Translations under genes and position numbers: made by a program
Assembly: GCA_028715215.1 (NCBI GenBank)
Contig: JAQUSF010000024.1
Span: 1 to 35,973, forward strand
From: Candidatus Zixiibacteriota bacterium
GTDB lineage: Bacteria; Zixibacteria; MSB-5A5; GN15; FEB-12
DNA: 35,973 nt
Reading direction: 5' to 3'
The notes under the pieces: generated by a model
What the model saw: only the letters and a program-made list of their open reading frames with translations
Databases searched by the model: none
What the model was told of the DNA's origin: nothing
Shown: positions 9,302 through 17,195 of the stretch, one piece after another
Layout of the letters: each line of letters begins with the position of its first letter
How positions within the stretch are numbered: the stretch's first letter is position 1

Positions 9302-10108
9302 TCAGGCGCCATCCCAGCCGGCCAGCCGGGCCATCAGCCACCAGAAAGCTTTTCCCTTGCGGTAACAGTTGAAACAATGCGAGTGTGCGCATGAAGCGCA
9401 ATCGGGACAATCATGCGTGGCGCACCATTCGGAACACCAGTTGCAGGCGTCGGTATCATCCGGGTAAAAAGTTCCGCCGGGGTCGTAACTTTCAATATCC
9501 GCGAAGTCAAACAGGACTTTATTATTTTCGGCGCAATACTGCCGGATCTGATTGTTACAGGCATAAAGGTTACCGTCGATACCGTTGCCATCCAGATGCC
9601 CGGTCATGTAAATAAAAGTCACGTCAGGATAATCTTCCTCCAGCCCGTTCATGGCGTTCAGGTATATATTAATACCCGCAACAGTGTTATCCGAGGCTCC
9701 GCCGCACCATGACCACATAACCACATTAATATCAGGGTATAGATTTAAACGGTTGCGGGTAATCGGCACCCATGAAGTATCACCGTTATGCCCCAGGTCA
9801 TCGCTGTATTCCGACAGGTACAGGGTGTTGTCACCATTGTTATAATCACAGGCAAGGTACTCCGAACGAACCATGGCCATGCCGGTGACAACCTGACTGC
9901 CGTGCGAAGTATGCCCGTAAAAAATACGGAAGTTCGTTTTAACGGAATCAATATAAGCCGCGGGAATCTGCTCAAAATCCGCCACGGCTTCATGTGTAGC
10001 CGCAAGGTCCGAAAGCAAGGGAGTATTGCCGGTCGCGTTTTTATCATCACTGCAACTACCCAGGAAAACCACCAGAGCCATCATGAAATAAACTGCTGTT
10101 TTCAACAT
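9302..10108 (-). CDS. Putative lipoprotein of unknown function, SGNH-hydrolase-like fold possible, Cys-rich C-terminus
   Basis: Signal peptide and lipobox MLKTAVYFMMALVVFLGSC|SDD; FRIFYGHTSHGSQ, MWSWCGGAS, FIYMTGHLDGNG, VLFDFADIESYDPGG; C-terminal 47 aa with 8 Cys (CNWCSEWCATHDCPDCASCAHSHCFNC). Confidence 0.75.
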   Translation of the reverse strand: MLKTAVYFMMALVVFLGSCSDDKNATGNTPLLSDLAATHEAVADFEQIPAAYIDSVKTNFRIFYGHTSHGSQVVTGMAMVRSEYLACDYNNGDNTLYLSEYSDDLGHNGDTSWVPITRNRLNLYPDINVVMWSWCGGASDNTVAGINIYLNAMNGLEEDYPDVTFIYMTGHLDGNGIDGNLYACNNQIRQYCAENNKVLFDFADIESYDPGGTFYPDDTDACNWCSEWCATHDCPDCASCAHSHCFNCYRKGKAFWWLMARLAGWDGA

Positions 10109-10238
10109 ATCCCTCCTCAGTCAATAATTAAATTATCAAATATACTGTATAATTCGACCATATCATGACAATAATTTAGAAAATGTTACATAATCTTCGA
10201 TAATATTAACTTGTTGCGGTTCAAGGAAGAACGATTCT

Positions 10239-11075
10239 TTAAATTTTACGAAGAGCTTTTATGACACTGACTATAAGATAAGTTAATCCGGCCAGGATAA
10301 TAATAGTGGCGCCGGCGGGAAGGTCGGGACTGTAACTTAAAGCCAGACCAAAAGTCATGAAAAAGATACTCAATAAAGTGGCCAGCACCATGGTCTGCCA
10401 GAGTTTCCGGGTAAAATAACCGGCCACTGCTACCGGTAACGTCAAAAAAGCAATCACCATAACAATCCCGACGACCGTGGTTAAGATTACCACCGTCAAC
10501 GCCGTCAAACATAGCAGTAAAAGATAAAACAACTGCACCCTGACACCGCGTACGCGGGCGAACTCTTCATCAAAACATACCGCCGCAATCTGCTTGTGAA
10601 AAAGATACCCGACTATAACGACAAAAGCGTCCAAGGCGGCAATCAGCCATAAATCTCCCCGTGTCACCATCAGAATATTCCCGAACAGGTAACTCATCAG
10701 GTTTTCGCTGTAACCAGGTGTTTTGGCGATAAAGATTATGCCTACCGCCATCCCAATCGCCCAGATAGCACCGATAACGGTATCCTCGCGTTCTTTTAAA
10801 TAAATGCTGGCCAGGGCGATCGTCACGGCGCTGGCCAGAGCGGCCACCACCGCTCCGTGAAGGGGTTGCAGCCAGCTCAGACCCTGAACCACCTTGAGAT
10901 AATAAGCCAGCCCCATGCCCCCCAGGACACTGTGAGCGATACCGCCAGCAATATAGGTAATCCGGCGGGCAACGACATAAGTCCCCACCACCCCGCAGGC
11001 AATACTCGCCAGGACACCGGTCAACAGGGCATACAACATGAAAGTATGATTGAAAACAGCGTCAATGAATTCCAA
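10239..11075 (-). CDS. znuB: Zinc/manganese-type ABC transporter permease
   Basis: ABC-3 family: GVVGTYVVARRITYIAGGIAHSVLGGMGLAYYL, TTVVGIVMVIAFLTLPVAVAGYFTRKL; in an operon with ATPase and metal-binding protein. Confidence 0.9.
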   Translation of the reverse strand: MEFIDAVFNHTFMLYALLTGVLASIACGVVGTYVVARRITYIAGGIAHSVLGGMGLAYYLKVVQGLSWLQPLHGAVVAALASAVTIALASIYLKEREDTVIGAIWAIGMAVGIIFIAKTPGYSENLMSYLFGNILMVTRGDLWLIAALDAFVVIVGYLFHKQIAAVCFDEEFARVRGVRVQLFYLLLLCLTALTVVILTTVVGIVMVIAFLTLPVAVAGYFTRKLWQTMVLATLLSIFFMTFGLALSYSPDLPAGATIIILAGLTYLIVSVIKALRKI

Positions 11076-11080
11076 AACCG

Positions 11081-11830
11081 TTATTCCTTTTCTGCGGCAC
11101 TGTGACCGTGACGCACCATCCGTACATGGCCATGATACAGTTCACTCAGGACCTCGTCTCCTACTGCCGTGGTCGGGTGAACGGCTACTTTACGATTGAC
11201 GCAGACAACATTTTTTACCGCCTGAGAAACAAAAGCCGGGTCATGAGAGACCATCACAATAGTAAACTGACTGTTAAGTTTATGTAAAAGCTCATACAGT
11301 TCCCTGACCACCAGCAGGTCAAGATTGGCGGTGGGTTCATCCAGAATCAAAAGTTGCGGTTGTGAAGCCAGCGCCCGGGCAATCAGGAGGCGACGTTGTT
11401 GACCCCCTGAAAGGGAAGCAAAATGCCGGTCGGCGAATTCGTTCAAGCCGACTTCTTCAAGCACCTCGTAGGCGACCTGGCGATCTTTCTTCGAAAAAGG
11501 CCCGTAGCGCCGTCCTTCGCCCAGCCGCCCCATTAAAACAACATCGCTAACACTCACCGGAAACCGCTGGTCAAGATGGGCGTGCTGGGGCATATAGCCG
11601 ATTTTCGACCGGGCCTGCTGAGGCGATTTCTCGAATACCCGAACTGCCCCCCCGCTCGGTGTCAGTAAACCCAGTATCAGTTTGACCAGGGTGGTCTTGC
11701 CCCCACCGTTTGGACCGACAATCCAGATAAAATCCTTTTCGCATATGGTAAGGTTGACGTCCTCCAGCACGGTCTCACCATCATAAGCGAAAAAAACTTT
11801 TTCGATTTCGACAACGGCACACTTTTCCAT
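11081..11830 (-). CDS. znuC: Zinc/manganese-type ABC transporter ATP-binding protein
   Basis: Walker A GPNGGGKTTL, IGYMPQHAHLDQRFPVSVSDVVLMGR, LSGGQQRRLLIARALASQPQLLILDEPTANLD. Confidence 0.93.
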   Translation of the reverse strand: MEKCAVVEIEKVFFAYDGETVLEDVNLTICEKDFIWIVGPNGGGKTTLVKLILGLLTPSGGAVRVFEKSPQQARSKIGYMPQHAHLDQRFPVSVSDVVLMGRLGEGRRYGPFSKKDRQVAYEVLEEVGLNEFADRHFASLSGGQQRRLLIARALASQPQLLILDEPTANLDLLVVRELYELLHKLNSQFTIVMVSHDPAFVSQAVKNVVCVNRKVAVHPTTAVGDEVLSELYHGHVRMVRHGHSAAEKE

Positions 11831-12730
11831 TTATTTTTCATTCTTTCCCGAAAGAGCCCGGGCCAGTTCGTCGGCCATAAACTTAAGATTATTGATATAA
11901 TCTTCCGCCAGCGGGTCAAGCGCCACCACCTTTGCCCCGACCGCCCGGGCGATCGTTTCAGCCGTCTTAACGGCGAATTGCGGCTGGACAAAAATCACTT
12001 TCACCCCATCAGCCCGGGCCTGGTCCGTCACTACCGCCAGCTGCCGGGCACCGGGTTCTTTTCCTTCAATTTCCACCGCTACTTGTACCAGGCCATAGTC
12101 AGCGGCGAAATACCCGTACGATGGATGAAAAGCAAAAAATTTACTTCCTTTATACGGTGTCAGCTTCAGCATTATTTCCCGGTCAATATCATCCAGCTGT
12201 CGCTTAAAGATATCAAGGTTGCGCTGATAAAAAGAAGCATGGGCGCTGTCATAAGCCACCAATGCCCGGCAAATATTATCCGCCTGTATTTTTACCCGCT
12301 GTGGTGACAGCCAGATATGCGGGTCCTCGGCTCCGGCATGGTCATGGCCGTCATGTTCCTCACCCTCAATAGCCCGAAGCGGCACTCCCCGACGCGTGTC
12401 AACCACCTCCAGATTCCGAAAAGTAGCGCTTATTTTACCGAGTAACTGCCGTTCAAAGGGAACCCCGATACTGAAATACAACCGGGCTTCAGCCAGTGCC
12501 GTCATCTGACGCGGGGTCGGCTCGTAGGTATGCGGCGACTGTCCCGGACCAACCAGGACCGCCACTTCTACATATTCGCCACCTATCTGTTTAACAAAAT
12601 AAGCCTGGGGAAGAATACTGACAAAAACCTTTAATGGCTCAACCGTGACCTGTGACTTAAGAGAAAAAATACTAATAAACACCATCAGTGTTACAATTAT
12701 TAACGATGATATCATCCATCGTCGAATCAT
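11831..12730 (-). CDS. znuA: Zinc-type ABC transporter substrate-binding lipoprotein/periplasmic protein
   Basis: ORF open from 12778 but start at ATG 12730 (MIRRWMISSLIIVTLMVF signal/TM) preferred. KVFVSILPQAYFVKQIGGEYVEVAVLVGPGQSPHTYEPTPRQM, His-rich loop EEHDGHDHAGAEDPHIWLSP. Confidence 0.92.
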   Translation of the reverse strand: MIRRWMISSLIIVTLMVFISIFSLKSQVTVEPLKVFVSILPQAYFVKQIGGEYVEVAVLVGPGQSPHTYEPTPRQMTALAEARLYFSIGVPFERQLLGKISATFRNLEVVDTRRGVPLRAIEGEEHDGHDHAGAEDPHIWLSPQRVKIQADNICRALVAYDSAHASFYQRNLDIFKRQLDDIDREIMLKLTPYKGSKFFAFHPSYGYFAADYGLVQVAVEIEGKEPGARQLAVVTDQARADGVKVIFVQPQFAVKTAETIARAVGAKVVALDPLAEDYINNLKFMADELARALSGKNEK

Positions 12731-12734
12731 GACC

Positions 12735-12995
12735 CTATCCTTTCTTGGTACAGACCAGGTAATTTTCATGACACTCACAGCATTGTTCGATATGATGGTC
12801 CGCTGCCAGCGAATCCCAGTGTTTCTTCTGTTCCGGAGTCAAAATACCGGTACCATCACACAAAGGACAGGCATTTTCAAAAGCCCGAAGTACCGCGGCA
12901 CGAATAAATTCCGACCGATTGGGCAAATGTCTTATCACCCCGGCCAAAGAGGCATCGACTTTGAAAGTAATAATTTCTGTTTTCTGTTTTCTCAC
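12735..12995 (-). CDS. Ribbon-helix-helix (CopG-like) protein with Cys/His-rich C-terminal metal-binding motif; putative metal-responsive regulator
   Basis: ORF 12735..13061, but a GTG at 12993-12995 with GGAG at 13002-13005 (6-nt spacer) gives MRKQKTEIITFKVDASLAGVIRHLPNRSEFIRAAVLRAFE (RHH-like), followed by CPLCDGTG...HH..QCCECHENYLVC. First gene of the znu operon. Confidence 0.72.
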   Translation of the reverse strand: MRKQKTEIITFKVDASLAGVIRHLPNRSEFIRAAVLRAFENACPLCDGTGILTPEQKKHWDSLAADHHIEQCCECHENYLVCTKKG

Positions 12996-13020
12996 ATCCA
13001 ACTCCAGTAAAAAGACCCGA

Positions 13021-13039
13021 GTATTATTATAAATATTAC
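13021..13039. promoter_or_regulatory. Candidate operator: imperfect palindrome GTATTATTATAAATATTAC upstream of the RHH-znuABC operon
   Basis: 14 of 19 positions symmetric by eye; 25 nt upstream of the proposed GTG start; an additional GTATTAC at 13043-13049. AT-rich, so symmetry could be chance. Confidence 0.3.
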
Positions 13040-13163
13040 TTTGTATTACCTTAAATGTCAAGAGGGAATCAAGTTAAGGCTAACAAGTCCAAGGCAATCA
13101 AGATATTAGAGGATAAATTATAGCCCCTGACTGACCTTGACACGCCTTTAACCATTTCGTATT

Positions 13164-15221
13164 TTGCCTCCCATTATGAGAACCTTTATCGTTAAAGATG
13201 CCGGCTGGTCGAAGTATCTTTCCACTTCAGCGGTTTACTTTCTTCTACTTACCATAACGTTGACTTTATTTTTCGAACTCTGGCGTTTGATTCTGCTTAT
13301 TCTGTCCGGCACCCTTTCAGCGGGAGTTCCCGGCCGTATCCTTTTACAATCCTTTCTGGTGGGTTTGAGGTTTGATTTTGCCATCAGTTGTTACCTTGCC
13401 ATACCGTTGTATCTATTGGGCAACCTCCCCCGGCTGGACATTTCCCGCAATAAATTTTTCCGACATTTGAACTTTTACCTGATGGCCTTAGTGGTTGGTC
13501 TGATGTTTTTCCTGCAAATGGCCGACATTGAATTTTTTAAATTTTTCAATTCCCGGCTCAACAGCATCGCCTTGGCGTGGTCGGATACGCCGGGAATAGT
13601 GGTCCCCATGCTCTGGAAGATGTATCCGGTGGTCAGGTACCTGGTTTTGTTTTTGGTGATGTTCACAGGCTTCATAATAATTATCCACTGGTTGAGGGAA
13701 AAAATTATAATCGATAAAGCCCCTTCACCGGTCTGGATTAACCTGGTATATCTACCTCTGGTGCTGGCTGTTTTCCTCCTTGGCGCCCGGGGGCGCGTCG
13801 AGGAAAAATCGCCTCTGCGCTGGGGCACGGCCTATTTCTCGGAGTACGACTATGCCAATCAACTCGCCCTGAACCCGATCTTCACCTTTTTCTATGACGC
13901 CATCTATGACGCCAATAAGAAAGCTCAGATTAAAGAACAGATGGACCGCATTGATATTCCCGACGCCGTCCGGGTGGTGCGGCACCTGTTGGGACTGCCC
14001 GTCGCTTTAGAAGAAGAGAACAACCAGCGGATATTTCGTGAGATAACCTTTACCCCGGAAAACGATGACCCACCGAACGTGATTCTGATTATCATGGAAT
14101 CGTTCGGGTCGACACGCATTGGCATCCTGGACAACCGCTACCCTTATGAAATCACTCCCCGTTTCGATTCTCTTAGCCGGGAAGGGATTCTTTTCACGAA
14201 TTTTTATTCCACCGGGCAACATACCTATACCGGCATTTTCTCAACCCTGTACGGTTACCCGACCCTTTTCGGGAAATCGGTTATGAAAATGGTGACCGGC
14301 CAGAACAGTTTCTGGGGTCTGCCGTCGATTTTACGCCACCATGGCTACGAGACCATGTTTTTTACCACCCACGACCCGCATTTCGACAATATGCAGGGCT
14401 TTTTATGTTCGAATGGAGTGATGAGGCTTTATTCGCTTGACGACTATAACCCCGAATACAAAATAAGCACCCTGGGAGTGCCTGACCATATCATGTTCGA
14501 CTATGCTTATAACATACTGCGAGAGAAAAATGAACATCGTTTCTTCGCCACCCTTCTGACCTCTTCCAACCACGGTCCATGGTTGATTCCCGATGTTCCT
14601 TTTGAACGTATCCCTGCCGAAGACGAAGAGTGGCGCACGAAACTCAACTGTTTTAAATATTCCGACTGGTCACTGGGTTATTTCTTCGATAAAATTAAAA
14701 ACGACCCGGCTTTCAAAAACACCCTGGTGGTGGTAACGAGCGATAACGGCTGCTGGTACGACCCCATCACCGACCATGACCTGACCCAGTTCCAGATACC
14801 GCTTTTTATTTTCGACACCGACGGTCGCCTGGAGAAAAACCGGCGGGTGGAACGCCTCGGGTCGCAGATAGATATCGCAGCCACCGTCATGGGTCAGGTA
14901 CGCTTGAACTATCATGATTACACTTTCGGCCACGACCTGCTTAAAACCTCCGGTAGTGCCGTTGATTATGCACATTTTTCGGAATGGTACAAGGTCGGCT
15001 ATATCGAGAACGATTACCATGTCATTGCCCGTCTGAACGGTCCGACCTCGCTTTACACCGTGGCCAACCGTCGCCGTAACCTGGTCGACTCCCTGCCGGA
15101 TCTGGCTCGTGAATACGAGAAAAAAGCTCTTGCTCTTTTCAAAACGGCTTATGAAAACATGCACCGCCCCCTTCGGCAAGAAACGTCAAGCCCGCAACCG
15201 TTGACCGTATCCGATGATTAA
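13164..15221 (+). CDS. LTA synthase/sulfatase-family membrane protein, paralogue 1
   Basis: N-terminal multi-TM region, then sulfatase fold: NVILIIMESFGSTRIG, NFYSTGQHTYTGIFSTLYGYP, LLTSSNHGPW, VVVTSDNGCWY. Start may be ATG 13176 (MRTF...). Confidence 0.9.
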   Translation: MPPIMRTFIVKDAGWSKYLSTSAVYFLLLTITLTLFFELWRLILLILSGTLSAGVPGRILLQSFLVGLRFDFAISCYLAIPLYLLGNLPRLDISRNKFFRHLNFYLMALVVGLMFFLQMADIEFFKFFNSRLNSIALAWSDTPGIVVPMLWKMYPVVRYLVLFLVMFTGFIIIIHWLREKIIIDKAPSPVWINLVYLPLVLAVFLLGARGRVEEKSPLRWGTAYFSEYDYANQLALNPIFTFFYDAIYDANKKAQIKEQMDRIDIPDAVRVVRHLLGLPVALEEENNQRIFREITFTPENDDPPNVILIIMESFGSTRIGILDNRYPYEITPRFDSLSREGILFTNFYSTGQHTYTGIFSTLYGYPTLFGKSVMKMVTGQNSFWGLPSILRHHGYETMFFTTHDPHFDNMQGFLCSNGVMRLYSLDDYNPEYKISTLGVPDHIMFDYAYNILREKNEHRFFATLLTSSNHGPWLIPDVPFERIPAEDEEWRTKLNCFKYSDWSLGYFFDKIKNDPAFKNTLVVVTSDNGCWYDPITDHDLTQFQIPLFIFDTDGRLEKNRRVERLGSQIDIAATVMGQVRLNYHDYTFGHDLLKTSGSAVDYAHFSEWYKVGYIENDYHVIARLNGPTSLYTVANRRRNLVDSLPDLAREYEKKALALFKTAYENMHRPLRQETSSPQPLTVSDD

Positions 15222-17193
15222 GACCAGATTTATATCCGTCCCGGCCGTTTACGTTTTAATCACGGCGGCTGTCCTGGTGCTGTTTCTGGCGCTGTGGCGA
15301 TTTATCCTTATGCTTCTTTCCGGCGGTTTGTCATCCGCCGTCCCCGGCGACGTTCTCTTCAAAGCCTTCATTGTCGGCCTGCGTTTTGATTTCATCATTG
15401 TCTCGTATATCGGTACGGTAATATATGTTCTTGGCATAATCCCCTTCATTGATATCCAGCGCAGTAAATTCATGCGCCGCCTCGGGTACGTTTTGCTCTT
15501 TGTTTATACGGCTGTTATATTCTTCGTTCACCTGGCGGATATCGAATTTTTCAAATTTTTCAACACCCGCCTTAACGGCATGGCTCTCATCTGGCAGGAC
15601 ACACCCGAGTTCGTCATCACCATGATCTGGGGCATGTACCCGGTCATTAAATACCTGATACTGTATGCCGTCATTCTGGCGGCTTTCTTTTTGTTGATGC
15701 GCCGGCTTCAGCGAAAAGTGGTCACTGACAGCGTAAAATCGCACTGGCTGGTTAATCTTTTATTCGCCCCGGTGCTGTTGACGGTGTTTATAATCGGTAC
15801 GGTTGGAAGGCTGGGTTCCGACGCCCCCCTTCGCTGGGGCGCCGCCTATTTTTCCGAATACGATTATGCCAACCTCCTGGCTCTCAATCCCGTCTATACC
15901 TTCGTACGCGATTTTTTCTATGACGCTGGTAGCAAAGAGCAGGTCAAAAAACTGGTCGCGGAGATGACTTTCCCGGAGGCGGAAAACGAGGTTCGCCGGC
16001 TTCTGGGCTTGCCGGCCGACAGTGCCGCTTACAGCAGTCCGATCGTACGCGAGGTCAATTTCAACCCGCCCGAAGACAACCCGGCCAATGTCATTTTTAT
16101 CATAATGGAATCGCAGTCGTCGCATAAAATCGGCGTTTTAGCCAACAAGTATCCCTGGCAACTCTCGCCCTGTTTTGATTCCCTGGCTGAAAAAAGCATT
16201 CTCTTTACTAATTTCTATGCCACCGGCATGCATACCTACTGCGGCCTGATATCGGCCATCTACGGCAACCCGCACCTTTTCGGCAAGGTCATCATCAAAC
16301 AGGTAAGCGGCGAAAATCATTTCCGGGGACTGCCCTCCATTCTCAAACAGCACGGTTACGAAACTCATTTTTTCTCCACCCAGGACCCCCATTTCGACAA
16401 CATGATGGGCTTCATGAAAGCCAACGGTTTCATGTATTATTATTCGATATATGATTACGACCAGTCCCACAAGCTCAGTCACCTGGGTGTGCCCGACCAT
16501 ATCATGTACGACAGTGCCTACGCCAAACTGCGCCGTCTGGAAGGCCGGCCGTTTCTGGCCACCCTGCTGACGACTTCCAACCACGGTCCGTGGAGAGTCC
16601 CCGATGTTTCTTTTGAACGAATCCCCGACACGGCTTATGAAGCCGAACGTCAGAACGCTTTCAAGTATGCCGACTGGGCGCTGGGACAATTTATAAATAA
16701 AATCGAAAACGACCCCTATTATTACAATACCCTCCTGGTCATTACCGGCGACCACGGTTTCTTTTACAACCCCACCTCGGATTTGGACCTTTCCTTTTTT
16801 GAAGTTCCTTTACTCATTCACCGGGTCGGCTGGGGTAAAGAACATGCTCAACGCAACGACCGCCTGGGCAGTCACCTGGATATCGTCGCCACCATCATGG
16901 GACAGTTGCGTTTTAACTATCATAATTACACTTTCGGCCACGACCTTTTGGATACTGTCACCTATATTACAGATTTCGTGCATACCACCGAATGGTACAA
17001 AATCGGTTATATCGAGAAGGACTATTACCTGATAGTCCGTCTTGACGGTCCCGAGTCGCTTTTCCGACTGCCGAACCGAACCGACGATGTCGCCGCCTTT
17101 CACCCGGAGATTGTCGAAAGCTACAAGAAAAAAGCCCTGGCTCTTTATCAAACCGCCTACTACAATATGAAGCGTCCCCTGCCGGAGAAATAA
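15214..17193 (+). CDS. LTA synthase/sulfatase-family membrane protein, paralogue 2
   Basis: NVIFIIMESQSSHKIG, NFYATGMHTYCGLISAIYGNP, LLTTSNHGPW, LVITGDHGFFY; 8-nt overlap with preceding gene. Confidence 0.9.
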   Translation: MIKTRFISVPAVYVLITAAVLVLFLALWRFILMLLSGGLSSAVPGDVLFKAFIVGLRFDFIIVSYIGTVIYVLGIIPFIDIQRSKFMRRLGYVLLFVYTAVIFFVHLADIEFFKFFNTRLNGMALIWQDTPEFVITMIWGMYPVIKYLILYAVILAAFFLLMRRLQRKVVTDSVKSHWLVNLLFAPVLLTVFIIGTVGRLGSDAPLRWGAAYFSEYDYANLLALNPVYTFVRDFFYDAGSKEQVKKLVAEMTFPEAENEVRRLLGLPADSAAYSSPIVREVNFNPPEDNPANVIFIIMESQSSHKIGVLANKYPWQLSPCFDSLAEKSILFTNFYATGMHTYCGLISAIYGNPHLFGKVIIKQVSGENHFRGLPSILKQHGYETHFFSTQDPHFDNMMGFMKANGFMYYYSIYDYDQSHKLSHLGVPDHIMYDSAYAKLRRLEGRPFLATLLTTSNHGPWRVPDVSFERIPDTAYEAERQNAFKYADWALGQFINKIENDPYYYNTLLVITGDHGFFYNPTSDLDLSFFEVPLLIHRVGWGKEHAQRNDRLGSHLDIVATIMGQLRFNYHNYTFGHDLLDTVTYITDFVHTTEWYKIGYIEKDYYLIVRLDGPESLFRLPNRTDDVAAFHPEIVESYKKKALALYQTAYYNMKRPLPEK

Positions 17194-17195
17194 TC

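Noticed and set aside
10141-10151. Near-palindrome TATACTGTATA upstream of the Cys-rich lipoprotein
   Set aside because: Short, AT-rich and likely overlapping a -10-like region; insufficient evidence for an operator.
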